A stretch of DNA of 64,000 bases from Cepaea nemoralis. Its lineage: Eukaryota; Mollusca; Gastropoda; Stylommatophora; Helicidae. The stretch is taken from the NCBI GenBank assembly GCA_014155875.1, contig JACEFZ010005531.1:355001-419000 (forward strand), written 5' to 3'. Made by a program: the position numbers and the translations under genes. Positions 22,637 through 32,939 of the stretch are shown piece by piece. How positions within the stretch are numbered: the stretch's first letter is position 1; each line of letters starts with the position of its first letter. The notes under the pieces were generated by a model that was not told where the DNA came from, made no database searches, and worked only from the letters and a program-made list of their open reading frames with translations.

Positions 22637-23663
22637 TGTCTACGTTTAATTTCTCTAATCAGTTTACGATGTTCATTTGTCTCCTGTAGTACTTGGTCAT
22701 TGGTTTTTCTGTCTGTCCATGGTATTCTTTGCATTTTCCTCAGAAACCACATTTCTGCAGCCATCAGATGCTTTTCAGCTTGACTGCTCATTGTCCAAGT
22801 TTCACATCCATACAAAAGAACAGGCTCTATGTATCCCCTCAACACTCTTTTTCTCGTTTCAATTGACATCTTTTTATTGGTCAGAATGTTTTTCATCTTG
22901 CTAAATAAAGGCTACTTTCGCCATGGCGATTCTTGTTCTAATCTCTTCAAGGCATCTCCCATCAGATGTTATGACTGTTCCAAGATAATTGTACCGATTC
23001 ACTTGTTGAAGAATATTTCCATTTACTTGTATATTACATTGTGGCACTTCTTCCTTCCTCTTGACGACCATAACCTGAGTCTTTTTACAATTTAATTCTA
23101 ACCCCAGTTGCTCACTGTGTACAACCGCATCTTTTAATTGTTGCATGTCCTGCGCATTGTCTGCAATTAATACTGTATCATCTGCATATCTAATGCTATT
23201 GATGTTTCGTCCTCCAATGCTGATTCCATTTATATCCTCTACATTTCTGAAAATAGTTTCACTGTATAGGGAAAAAAGATCTGGAGACATCACACATCCC
23301 TGCCTAACACCTCTCTTAATTGGCTGATACTGTCCCACTTCATTATCAATCATTATTGCAGCTTGTTGTTTCCAATATATGTTTTTTATAAGTCTAATGT
23401 CTTTCCCATCATGATTGATGACGTAGACAGTGACAATTCTTTGGACATGTTATGAGAAGAAATGGATTGGAGAACTTAGTGACAACTGGCAAGATCGAGG
23501 GGAACAGACCAAGAGGAAGACCGAGAGGAAAATACCTGGATGGCTTGGCCACATGGCATGGACGAGACAGGAACACTGAGCTGATCCACGACACTGGTGA
23601 TCGAGTGAAATGGCGAGTCATGAGCGCCCACGCTTTCCGGCATGGCACATGATTGATTGATTG
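22637..23663. pseudogene. Twin-primed (5'-inverted) LINE insertion
   Basis: Two parts of one LINE lie head to head. Minus strand 23419-22637: DGKDIRLIKNIYWKQQAAIM, IKRGVRQGCVMSPDLFSLY (RT motif B), SIRYADDTVLIAD (YADD), RYNYLGTVITSDG; one frameshift near 22900; then LLYGCETWTMS up to REIKRRQS. Plus strand 23420-23652: RRQ, FFGHVMRRNGLENLVTTGKI to FRHGT-stop with an (ATTG)n tail. The second part starts exactly where the first ends, sharing GTAGACAGT at the breakpoint. The target duplication ATTTACATGAC is at 22626 and 23664. Segment order, inversion and microhomology are the signature of twin priming. Confidence 0.93.
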
Positions 23664-23893
23664 ATTTACATGACATCGCTGTCAACATCAGCATTTTACT
23701 GCTGTTGTTGATGTCTTGGCAAGTGTACAATCAGTAGTTTGCCATAGCTTTCTGAACGACCGGCTTCCATACCAACACGTTAAAACCCAGCGCAACACGG
23801 TCTGCTGCCAAATCGGTCGCAGCCGTGTTTCGACCGCAGGTAAGCGGGATTACGAACAGCGTCCGTAACGCCTTCGCCACGGAGACCGACAAT
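23664..23893 (-). repeat. SINE family 1, main part of the split copy
   Basis: Continues from 22636. CATCGCTGTCAACATCAGCA, TGTCTTGGCAAGT, CAGTAGTTTGCCATAGC and, at the head, GTTTCGACCGCAGG and CCTTCGCCACGGAGACC (reverse of the tRNA-like boxes). A (GA)n run follows at 23926-23942. Confidence 0.87.
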
Positions 23894-24069
23894 AAAACAA
23901 TTAACAATAATAATAAACTTTTAAAAGAGAGAGAGAGAGAGAACGATTCCAAAAAGAAACATAGAATGGGAGGATGTGAAAATGTCTGCGTTAACGAACC
24001 TTAATACGGCAACAATTCTAGAGAACGAGTTGATAGAAAGGACCTTGTAACAATTGTATAGTACAACAG

Positions 24070-24351
24070 AGGTGACAGTCACACACAAACACACACACAC
24101 ACACACACACGCGCGCTCACTCACACGCTCACACAGACACACACGCACACACAGACACAGACACACAGACACACACACAGACACACACACACACGCTCAC
24201 ACACACACACGCTCACACACACGCTCACATATACACGCTCTCACACACACACGCTCAATCACACGCTCTCACACATACACAGCAACACACACATGCTCAC
24301 ACACACGCTCGCACGCACACACGCGCACACACGCGAGCGTACACATGCTCC

Positions 24352-24395
<44 letters not shown>

Positions 24396-24396
24396 C
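24070..24396. repeat. (CA)n with GCTCACACA variants, then (ATT)n
   Basis: Dinucleotide-type repeat at 24085-24350 with interspersed GCTCACACAC units, followed by 40 bp of ATT at 24353-24394. Open frames in it are not genes. Confidence 0.95.
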
Positions 24397-24525
24397 TCTC
24401 TTTCCGGGCATACACACCTCTACGATTGTTCTTTCCAAACTTTCATGGAGTTTCAAGTGACTACAATCGATTATTAACATTTTCTTTGTTTTATTGTCTT
24501 TAGTAGCCAACCTTCTTCAATATTC
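24397..24525 (-). pseudogene. LINE fragment (same family as 34-37.7 kb)
   Basis: The minus strand reads IEEGWLLKTIKQRK, then a frame change and HESLERTIVEVCMPGKR, matching SIEEGWLLKTIKQRK and HESLESTIVEGYMPGKGG of the LINE at 37.5 kb. Both sides are cut; the 3' side ends in (ATT)n. Confidence 0.85.
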
Positions 24526-25019
24526 AGCACTTGTCGCATGGATGCATTTGTTAGTTAATATCAACAATAAAATATCAAAATAATCAGTTCCGCAGAAACT
24601 TAAAGTACAAGACATAGGATTAGAAGCTGATAACGTCAGAAGCAGTGTCTGTCAAAGAAAATATTACTGAAATAGCGTGGTTAATGATGTGGATGTGGGA
24701 AATAATTGGAAAATGCAGTCTATGAAAATTACGATTACAATCAAACACAAAATAAGCTTACTTTTAGGCGATACGCCTTTATCAGCTAACAATAAGAAAG
24801 CACGACACACAAACAAGTGAAATAACAAAACATTGACTACACTAAGGCATAATGTTGGGAGATGATGTGAAATAGTTATAGGCGTTCCCAACGGGATAAT
24901 GTTGTACTGAACTCAGGGGCTCCGTCTAATTATCATCCTCTTCCACTTTTGCCGTCAAGCGACGTGGGGAGAAACAGTTGACGTTCCGGCGCTATATAAG
25001 TGGCACTGAATAGTGTCAT
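24526..25019. other. Unassigned sequence
   Basis: No family features or RNA gene seen. Confidence 0.4.
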
Positions 25020-25330
25020 TCAGGGTGAGTACATAATGTCTTTGATGTCGTCAGTCCATTGTCTTCTCGGGCGTCCTCATGCTCTCGTATCAAATCTTTT
25101 TTTGATGTAGCGCCAATGCTGATAGTTGATGGTTTTGCATTCCAACGAAATGGCCGAACCATTTCATCTTCTGCCTTTCAATATGCACAAGTTATCGGTC
25201 CCACTGTCTGTCTCTTAACATCATTTCTTACCCGGTCTGAGTTAATTACTTTGGCAGCTCTTCTCAAGCATCTCATCTCACAAGTGTTGATTTTTCATAA
25301 GAGTGATTTGGATAATGTTCAAGTTTGACA
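25020..25330 (-). pseudogene. LINE C-terminal fragment
   Basis: The minus strand reads MRCLRRAAKVINSDRVRNDV, then RQTVGPIT, ERQKMKWFGHFVGMQNHQ and, after a frame change, GRPRRQWTDDIKDIMY. This is the usual LINE tail of basic GRPRRQW plus KWFGH segments. It may belong to the same group as the 5.4 and 44.1 kb copies. Frame changes and a stop show decay. Confidence 0.75.
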
Positions 25331-25499
25331 TTGATAGCTTAGGGTTGGTGTGAATTATTGGTTCGTATACAGTTGGTATACATATTTATTGTCTGTCTTT
25401 TTGCGGTATTAATCTGGATAGACATCATGTTACATAGCAGGCAGACAGAATGTAAGAATGCGAATGACGCTTCACTGAACACGACAAACGACGCAAGAG

Positions 25500-25985
25500 A
25501 AAGTCAATGAGTTTGCCTTTCTGGTTCACGAGTGCATTTTTTCTCGAAGAGTCGTGGGGGTCGTCGCTGCAGCTACATAATTCATGCTTTGTGCGGCGTT
25601 TTCGGAGGATCGCCCTGCAGAAAGAGACCTAGCCATACGGGATAACAGCCGGGTTAATGAAGTCTTTCTGGTGACTGGCGATTCCATCAACGATTAACTG
25701 TATTTTTCATGGAGGACTTTTGTGTTGAAATTCTTGCAGCGGCATTATGCACAGTGTATCTTTGCGGGCTGTTTGCTTGCCGAAACTCCTGTCTTTTCCA
25801 TTTTTCACATTGGGCCGTGAGGAGCATTTTGTGTGATATTCACTGGTACAGGAACGGAGCATAATGGAGACGACCCGTTGCTGTAAAGTTGGAACCGCGA
25901 CCAACCAACCAACCAATCAACCAAGCCAACCAACCAACAAACAAACCTACTAACTAACTAACTAACTACCTAACTAACTAAGTAA
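25500..25985 (+). repeat. SINE family 2b with long 3' region and (CCAA)/(ACTA)n tail
   Basis: TTCACGAGTGCATTTTTTCTC, GGTCGTCGCTGCAGCTAC and GCAGAAAGAGACCTAGCC share the central domain of SINE 2. The 3' half (GGTGACTGGCGATTCC to CGTTGCTGTAAAGTTGG) differs from the 5.0 and 26.6 kb copies. The same long version is inverted at 49.58-49.98 kb. The tail is AACCGCGACCAACCAACC passing into ACTA units. No tRNA head is visible, so it is 5'-truncated or uses another head. Confidence 0.82.
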
Positions 25986-26639
25986 CTAAGGAGGTGTTGA
26001 CGGAATCTGTCTGCTAAACGAAGGCCTAGTTTCTCCGATATATCGCATGGCACCGTTCGCAAATGACGGTATAGATTTGTGTGTGTGCTTTCTATTGCTT
26101 TGAACACAACGCAGCCCATATAAATGTTACTACCTCTAGTACACTGGAAATATTTGTGTGCATAGATTAGCGTTTCCCTGTTAGCAGTGTCCCTCGGTAT
26201 CAGACGACTTCTAAGGTACATGTAATTTACATCTCCAAGTCAAGGACGAGAAGTCGACACTTTAATCCAACTGAGCGGTGTAGGGGTTGAACCCTTTACC
26301 CCGGCACGGTTCATTAAGATGCGATTCTCCTAGGTAATTATTCTCAGAAATATTAACTGACAGAACGCGAGCTTCCATAAGTTAGATTCGATGAGATAAA
26401 AAATCACAGAGATTGGTGGTCATTTATAATGAGGAAACGAAAGAAGAAATGATCAGAGGACTAACTAGACAATATTACCATTGCAAACTGTAGCTCCATC
26501 AAACTTACAGTATTAGCCAGTGCTTGTCCAAGCGAACACATGTCATTATTTCAACCCCTGGTAGACGATTTCCTACCATACCAGTGTGACACAAATGAGG
26601 TCATAATGGTGATAGAGTTCTTTGGTTTCAACCTGGAAG
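25986..26639. other. Unassigned sequence
   Basis: No gene or named element found. Confidence 0.4.
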
Positions 26640-26644
26640 TCTAC

Positions 26645-26880
26645 ATGGCGAAGTGGTTAAACCGGCTGCCTTGCTCTACAAAGGTTGTGGGCTCGATTCC
26701 GGCTCATGTCGTTCGACTCACTAGTGCAATTTTCTCGGAGACTACTGGTGGTCGTCGCTGGAACTACGAATTTCGTGTTTTGTACGATGATGTCGTCATG
26801 CCGCACTGCGGAAAGAGACCGATCCATATGGAATAAAACCCGGTGCAATACAACTGATCCTCTTGCACTGTGAACATGTA
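26645..26880 (+). repeat. SINE family 2, full-length copy
   Basis: The head ATGGCGAAGTGGTTAAACC and B-box-like GTGGGCTCGATTCCGG are followed by the central GTCGTCGCTGGAACTACGAA and by GAAAGAGACCGATCCATATG then AATAAAACCCGGTG. This is the clearest view of the stretch that resembles the 30-bp minisatellite unit at 8.9-11.6 kb. Confidence 0.87.
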
Positions 26881-27189
26881 TTTTTTTTTTAACTTTTACC
26901 TCAGGTGACCAATATCATGTCTTCACGTTGGATGTGGCCTCCATGTACAGCTCCGCCCACCACAGTTGTAGACTCTCAGATTTGTAGTTCTTCATTGATA
27001 GACACTGTAACCCTAAAATGGCTACTGAACCATTTTACTTCTGTCAGAACTTGTTCTGGCTTTCAATTCTCCTTAATTTACTGGCTAATATGATGATCAA
27101 ATAAACGGTTTTGCCACTTTAACCAAATGAACCCTAGCTATTCATCTTCTTTCTTACGCCACTTATCCGTCATTGAGGCTTAAGCTCTC
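26881..27189. other. Unassigned, possibly LINE 3' sequence
   Basis: Lies downstream (minus sense) of the LINE at 27.2-28.0 kb. I see no homology within the window to prove it belongs to it. Confidence 0.35.
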
Positions 27190-28015
27190 AACCAGTTGAG
27201 TTGTTGAGTTCAGTTGAACTAAAAACCGACATCATTCCACTCAGGTCATTCCCATAGCGCCCCGTCCCCTTGTTCAACAGCCAGCGAAGAGTCACACTAC
27301 TAATCGGTGCCAGCGTTATGTGATTGAAATTCTCCTGATCTTCCATCTCAGGTTTGAGATTCTACCAGAACCCATGCCAATCCCCAGCAATCTCATCCTT
27401 TCAACATACGGGTTCTCAGTATGTTCCTCTACTTTCTCCACCTGGTCCCACAGGCGTACGACCATCTCTCTCTTATCCATAGATAATCTACCAACAAGAG
27501 ATGCATTCCCTGCCAGCCTATAAGCCTGTTCATTCTCCCGCACTCCCGCATGGTCAGGGCAAAAAAATCCGTACAATTCTTACAACCTGTGACCTCTGAG
27601 GCGGGGTGTGCCATTCTACACGAATCATTCCTTTCTCCACTTTACTTATCATACTCCTTGAGTCCATGATGAAGACATTGTGGGTTGCGGTGGTCTCCAC
27701 TAACTGTGACTGCTTCCACCTTCATTTTTATATTGGAGGTCGTAGTCTCATATGCCATAGTCTCCATTTTCTAGAATCGTCCATTAGCGTTAGCAAAGAA
27801 ACCCCAACCACTCCGTCTGTTTCTCACCACTGACCATCAGTATACATCACAATGTTACCTTGACGTGTATTACTTTGGATCAGTTGTTGCACCTCAAACT
27901 CTGTGCAGCCCGCTGCAAATTCTCTGTACTCACGACCAAATGTTACTATTACCTTGTGCCAGTCCGTCATGTCTTCTGGAACTTCAACCCACTCACTTCA
28001 AGCCAACCTATCCAT
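27190..28015 (-). pseudogene. LINE RNase H domain and 3' end
   Basis: The minus strand reads DWHKVIVTFGREYREFAAGC, then VQQLIQSNTRQGNIVMYTDG (first RNase H Asp), a shifted MKVEAVT (Glu), NVFIMDSRSMISKVEKGMI (second Asp) and, in another frame, CPDHAGVRENEQAYRLAGNA (His and final Asp region; an RADRLAG-type site is AYRLAG here). It ends ISNLRWKIRR ... near 27.32 kb, followed by a 3' end shared with 12.38-12.48 kb. Stops and frame changes show it is dead. This is a different family from 14-19 kb: the sequence around the RNase H is not alike beyond catalytic motifs. Confidence 0.82.
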
Positions 28016-28109
28016 ATATATCTCGTGCAGCTCGGTCCGTATCTTCCCCGTATTATTTATATCAGTCTGTGCTTCTCTTATTATCCACGTCTTTTAAGTT
28101 CAACTCTTT

Positions 28110-28550
28110 CCCTTTTGCATTGTGGATTCCAAACACAAGTCTGTCTAGTCTCGCTATCATCAGGATTTCTCAATACATCTACTATCACCCTGTATCGTCT
28201 ATACTTCACTCATTGTTTCACTGGCAGCTGTTTAGTTCTCTCCATGAGCTCCCGATTGGTGACCGTGTCATTTTATTTTAGTCTTGCTGTTTTGCACAGG
28301 CAATTTATCCTCATCGCACAATTTATGAATGTTTGTAGTTTATTAGCCATCGTTGTGGTCGTTATCCATATTTCTGAGTTACGAAGTAATACCTATTTAA
28401 CGGTAGAATTAAATATTCTAAGTTATGTAGAAGATTTAATTTATGTCTACTTCACACAATTTCTCAGTGCTATACAATTTCTTGCGTTTTGTATTCTTGT
28501 GTTGATATTTTTATCTGTTTACCCCATCTTTACCCACATTGCTACCTAGC
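28110..28550 (-). pseudogene. LINE C-terminal fragment (TKQLPV family)
   Basis: The minus strand reads RIQNAKNCIALRNCVK, then LLRNSEIWITTTMANKLQTF, TNRELMERTKQLPV, VIVDVLRNPDDSETRQTCVW and NPQCKRERVELKRR. These correspond to the well-known LINE segment with ERTKQLPVE, LRKP, TRQ.LTWNPQGKRKRGRP. Several stops are present. It abuts the RNase H LINE fragment in the same orientation. Confidence 0.8.
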
Positions 28551-28584
28551 AATGACCTTGGCTATGCCTGTCTCTTTAGCTTAA

Positions 28585-28655
28585 ACTTGCCAAGATAATC
28601 ACAAGCAGCCAACACATTCTAGGGTTGACTGCGACGTCCTGTAAGGGATATGCAA
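28585..28655 (+). repeat. SINE family 1, 3' fragment
   Basis: AACTTGCCAAGATAATCAC, GGTTGACTGCGACGTCCTG and GGGATATGCAACT match the 3' third of the 22.07 kb copy. Confidence 0.75.
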
Positions 28656-28924
28656 CTAACTATAACACCAGACATGGCAACTATGCTGACGGAATCCTGG
28701 AACCACGCAGAAGGTACACAGACGACGGTGTTTTGTCATCACTAGAAGTCATAGACTGCTTTCCCAATGTCAATGTTGGTATTAAACTTACTCACCATAT
28801 TTCCACGTGCTCTGTCAACTTTTAAAAAAAATGTACAGTCTCCTAGAGGAAGTGACACGTTGAGGAGAAAGCATCAGAAGTTTGGACCCCCGGTTCAACT
28901 TCTTGGAAAATCTCCAGAATTGAT

Positions 28925-29205
28925 ACCTGTGACGCTAGAACTATGTATGAATTGGAAAATGCAGCACAAGTAGTCAAATATTATATTAGTATTTTGGGAT
29001 TATCTGAAACAAGATGGAATGGAGCAGAAAAAAGGCGTCCATGCAGAATGAGAATAAAGGGATGGCCCTAATGCCATCTAAAGAGACAGAGAAAGCAGTA
29101 ATATATGGGAAGCAGGGAATTCTAGAGTAATAACATCAACATTTAAAAACAAACCAAGTTGCGTAGTAGAAACATGCTGTGGTTATGTGAAGTGTTAGAG
29201 CCATC
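28925..29205 (+). pseudogene. LINE endonuclease N-terminal fragment
   Basis: The frame reads ARTMYELENAAQVVKYYISI, then LGLSETRWNGAEK (the conserved SETRW box of apurinic-type LINE endonucleases) and, after a stop, shifted remnants of KGMALMPSKE and TFKNKPSCVVETCCGYV. This is the 5' part of a LINE ORF; the downstream RT is absent. It is the only clear SETRW box in the window. Confidence 0.82.
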
Positions 29206-29339
29206 TCCCGAGAAGGTTAACCCAGGATAGGGCCCTTGTCAGGAACGTAAGTGCGTTGTATTTATTGTTTCTTAGCAGTAAAGAGCTTTGTGTTTCATTA
29301 TACGTTACAGAAACACAGATGCAAGTTCAGTCAGCACGG

Positions 29340-29490
29340 TGTTGATGTAGGTTAAAGGCCGTGTTCTGGAAGCGTCTGGTCACGTGTTCATGTTTGGAGG
29401 CGGCGAGTTCGAATCCTAGTACGGTAACTATATCTGTCAATGTGTATGTTGTCCAGTGTGTCCTCTAGTCTTTATTATTTCCTTATAGTT
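29340..29490 (+). repeat. tRNA-derived SINE family 4, degenerate
   Basis: GGCGAGTTCGAATCCTAG resembles a B box, preceded by GTTCTGGAAGCGTCTGG. The downstream body GTTGTCCAGTGTGTCCTC..TCTTTATTATT resembles the copy at 29.95-30.09 kb. Confidence 0.5.
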
Positions 29491-29582
29491 CTATGAGCAC
29501 CAAGTAATACATGTGAATGTGTTTATTTTCTGTCGCAGTGGCCTTAATGGCGTCCCGACAATTGATATTTATGTGTACTACG

Positions 29583-29735
29583 TTGCATATCCTTTACAGG
29601 ACGTCGCAGTCAACGCCAGCATTTATGGCTGTTTGTGATTTCTTGGCAAGTTTACATTCAGTAGTTTGTCATTGCTATCTGAACAACCGACACTCATGCC
29701 ACTGTATGTTAATCAGCGCAAATTATGACTCTTCT
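29583..29735 (-). repeat. SINE family 1, partial
   Basis: TTGCATATCCTTTACAGGAC, GTCGCAGTCAACGCCAGC, TTTCTTGGCAAGTTTAC and CAGTAGTTTGTCATTGC match the family. The tRNA-like head is missing beyond about 29735. Confidence 0.8.
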
Positions 29736-29949
29736 TTAAATATTCGTCCTATACTGGACACAGCATTACAGTTTGGTGTGTTTGTGTGTTTGTGTGTTTG
29801 TTATTTGACATATAATGGTTTAATATACACTTCTGAGACATATGGTGCTATGTCGAAGGTCAGGAACAAATTCTATCCGTATGCAATAAATGTGGGTTCA
29901 GATTTAAGTTACACCTTGCTAAAGATGACACTTTTTTTTCGGGGTACAA

Positions 29950-30095
29950 AAATGTGCATGCGTCGAATTGTTCCATCGGTGGGCTGATGTCGTCATTTGG
30001 AGGCCACGGGTTCCAATCCGGACGGATGTGGTAAGTATAGGTTAACATGTTGTCAATTGTGCCCGCTGATCTCTCTACTTCTTTATTCAACATTT
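29950..30095 (+). repeat. tRNA-derived SINE family 4, degenerate
   Basis: GGCCACGGGTTCCAATCCGG is B-box-like; downstream GTTGTCAATTGTGCCCGCTG..CTTCTTTATTC parallels the copy at 29.34 kb. Confidence 0.5.
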
Positions 30096-30640
30096 ACGAG
30101 AATAGAGAGCGAAAATTAAAACTTGTGACTTTGATTATGTGCTCAGTTGCTTCAAGATTTACCCAAAAACTGATGTTTCTGTGTATCACGTTTTAATGCG
30201 AGAGACTCGTCATATGGATTGCACGATTTATTGCCTGACATATTTCGTTGCATCTCGTCAGGTGCATACTGCAGAATTTACACAACATAAAATAATTAGA
30301 TACATTCTTGAAGCTGAAATTTACACATATTCGCACAGTAATTTCATGTGTGTACCATGTTAATTTTAAACTGACAATCGGCGTCTTTCTGTTTGCACAA
30401 AACTGGACTATGCAGATAACCATGATGGTCGCAGAAGTTAAAGGTGGCAGAAGCCATCAATGTCATTTTTATGTCTTTGTTATTGAAATTCACTACGGGA
30501 AAACATTGTTTTGCCTCGTCATTTGGTCCCTGTGTATGAAGTATTCATGGGAGAGACTCGTCCATATGGTCTTTGTGTATCAAGTGTGCATGGGAGAGAC
30601 TCATCATATAGTCTCTGAGTTCTAGTACTTGTGCAGGTCG
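30096..30640. other. Unassigned, with a short 43-bp repeat
   Basis: GGGAGAGACTCGTC/ATCATAT recurs at 30549 and 30592, 43 bp apart, and a related word, GCGAGAGACTCGTCATATGG, is at 30199. Otherwise nothing is recognised. Confidence 0.4.
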
Positions 30641-30654
30641 CTTATTTCTCTAAA

Positions 30655-30800
30655 GGGTATCAATGGTGTAGTGGCTAGAGCACTTGGTAGTGCCTAAGTC
30701 AATTTAAAGAAACACTCCCGTCGTGAAGGGGATTTGAATCCGTAACTTTTGGGCGGGTAGGTAAGCCATGTTCGAATCACCTCTCGCTTTTTCATTAAAG
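30655..30800 (+). repeat. Possible tRNA-like SINE
   Basis: AATGGTGTAGTGGCTAGAGC resembles a tRNA 5' half with A box, and ATGTTCGAATCACC further on resembles a B box. The spacing (about 100 bases) is long, so at most this is a degenerate or interrupted head. Confidence 0.35.
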
Positions 30801-31335
30801 TGCTTTGGGACATTTTTTGCCTCACAGAACTCTGCTGAAATGAGTCTATCAATTGCCGAATTCCCTTGAAATTAAAGCGTCTGTAATACATTTCATTATA
30901 TTCTGTGTCCTTCACTCGTTGAACTGTTGACTAAAGCTCGAGGGAACTATCGAGAGTATTTTAGCAACCCAAGGGCTATATTGTGTTTCTGGCAAAGTTA
31001 ATACGTTCGAGGTCAAAAGCCCGCCACATCAGCGCCTGTATAGAAGATTTAGTTAGTGAATCCAAAAGAAGACATTGCTGGACACAAGCAAAGGGATAGT
31101 TCTGTACGTCGATATCTAGAGTGGAAGAGAAATGACGCCTTAATTATATTCTCTCATCTGTCATACAGTGTTGTTGTGATGGTCTCCCACTGTCAGTAGT
31201 GTAACTGTTTTCTTGGAGACGCCAACGGGAGATAAATGGAATTTTCCTACATTGCTGCCTCGGTAAAAGGAGGCGGAACAATACACGAACGAATAATATA
31301 TACTCTTCCTTCTATCTGGGGTGGAGGGGGGGGGG
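30801..31335. other. Unassigned sequence
   Basis: No feature seen other than a poly-G run at 31326-31339. Confidence 0.4.
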
Positions 31336-31339
31336 GGGG

Positions 31340-31562
31340 AGCATAGTGGCTAAACGCCCAAATTCCGGCTCGGTGGTCTGGGTTCGAAGCCGCATCGTAG
31401 TAGGTTTTACAAAATAAAATTGACACGAGCTATCAAGTCGAACCAACCTAACATGGGTACGCGGAAATATCTCGGCATGTGAAGGCGGATAGCCTGATAG
31501 TAAGGTCATAACCCACCGAGTGCCGACCTACTTACTTACCTACTTACTTACCTACTTAACTA
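31340..31562 (+). repeat. tRNA-derived SINE family 5 with (CTTA)n tail
   Basis: AGCATAGTGGCTAAACGCCC (A-box region) and CTGGGTTCGAAGCCGC (B box) are 38 bases apart, a normal tRNA-like spacing. The body runs to CCCACCGAGTGCCG and then a (CTACTTAC)n tail. Confidence 0.72.
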
Positions 31563-31574
31563 TAGAAATATTGG

Positions 31575-31742
31575 CACCTTTCCGTCTTGACAGATGATAG
31601 TTTGGTACATTGTGCTTCAAAAAGGCTTATTAATAACTACGACCATGGCGTGGTGAGTGTGGCTTATAAGGCCTATTCGTGTTGTAAATGTTTGTCCACA
31701 GTGGCTGCATGTGAAAACATGGTCATTTCCACCATCATGCAA
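31575..31742 (-). pseudogene. LINE C-terminal C2H2 finger fragment
   Basis: The minus strand reads HDGGNDHVFTCSHCGQTFTT, then RIGLISHTHHAM: a C2H2-type finger with CSHC and H..HH. This matches the end of the LINE at 21.05-21.17 kb, and the 3' sequence (AAGCACA...CATCTGTCAAGACGG) is also shared. Only ~55 codons remain. The upstream side is cut at (CTTA)n repeat. Confidence 0.85.
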
Positions 31743-31985
31743 ACCTACATACTTAACTACCTAGTTACTTACCTACTTACTTACCTACTTACTTACTTAC
31801 CTACGTACTTACTTACCTACGTACTTACCTACATACTTACCTACTTACTACCTACTTACTTACCTACTTATTTACCTGCTTACTTACCTACTTACTTACC
31901 TACTTACTTACTTGCTTACCTACCTGCCTACCTACTTATTTTCCTACTTACTTACCTGCTAATGTACCTAATTACTTACTGTAAT
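31743..31985. repeat. (CTTACCTA)n microsatellite
   Basis: About 240 bp of CTTA/CTAC tetramers with GTAC and TGCT variants. The poly-Tyr/Leu/Thr frame is an artefact. Confidence 0.95.
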
Positions 31986-32774
31986 GATATTCTAGGAGAT
32001 ATAATTTCTGTTACAACCCGAGTTCTTGAGTAAAAATCTGTTAATTAACTTCCACTCTTTCAATATAAACATTCAGACAAAGACCACACCTAGGCGTGAT
32101 AAACATAATATTTTCAGTAACCAACCACATATAGTTAAGATCCAGACCTTTACAAATTGATAATATGACACATTCTCATTTACTCTGAGAATGACGACAA
32201 ACTTAATTAAAAGTGTAACAAACTATTTAATTAAGAAAATAACCTAGCTTGGATGAGTAATGTGAGAAATGTGTTTCGAGAAAAGTTCTTGGCACGATCG
32301 TTCAAATGTATATGGGTGGTGAGTTAGATCACCATTAGGAGTTCATAATGAGATTGCGAGTGTATATTGTGTATGTGTTAAACAAACTGGAAACCAAGCA
32401 AAATGTTATCACCCGGCATTGCGATGTCACTCCTTGAATAGTAATGATCAAAGTTCAGACAATTGCTTTGTCTCTGCATACACCAACTTATCAATGAACA
32501 TTGATGTACTGAATACTTCAATTGGTGAGTATCGGAGATGCCATCTTCCCACCACACACAGCATTCATAGGATCAATCAGAGGTGTAAACCACATATCCT
32601 CCGCTACAACTCCAGATAACGCCAGGCAGGGCACGTTAAGTCAACATCATGTCCGGTAATACATAATAAAAAGGGGAAATCTGAAAAAAAATATCCAAAC
32701 AATCATCCGGTGAGTAATCCATGCTATGCCCCACCATTTATTCACATCCCAACAATCAACACCCTCCTCATCTT
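31986..32774. other. Unassigned sequence
   Basis: A/T-rich, no supported coding or RNA signal. Confidence 0.4.
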
Positions 32775-32905
32775 ATTTTGATATCGTCCCCGCTATGCTC
32801 TGTTCCTGTGCCAGTGAAAATCACACAAAACGCTCCTCACTGCCATATGTGAACAATGGAATAGACAGGAGTAGCGGCAAGCCAATAGCCCGCACGGAAC
32901 AAACG
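32775..32905 (-). repeat. SINE family 2b, 3' fragment
   Basis: TCTGTTCCTGTGCCAGTGAA, AATCACACAAAACGCTCCTC, GAACAATGGAATAGACAGG and GCCAATAGCCCGCAC match 49.64-49.73 kb. Both ends are missing. Confidence 0.8.
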
Positions 32906-32939
32906 GAAGAACATTAAATTCATAATGTACTGTGTACTA

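Noticed and set aside
27860..28549. 229-codon plus frame rich in hydrophobic residues, looking like a membrane protein
   Set aside because: It is antisense to two minus-strand LINE fragments with recognisable motifs; hydrophobicity is a shadow effect.
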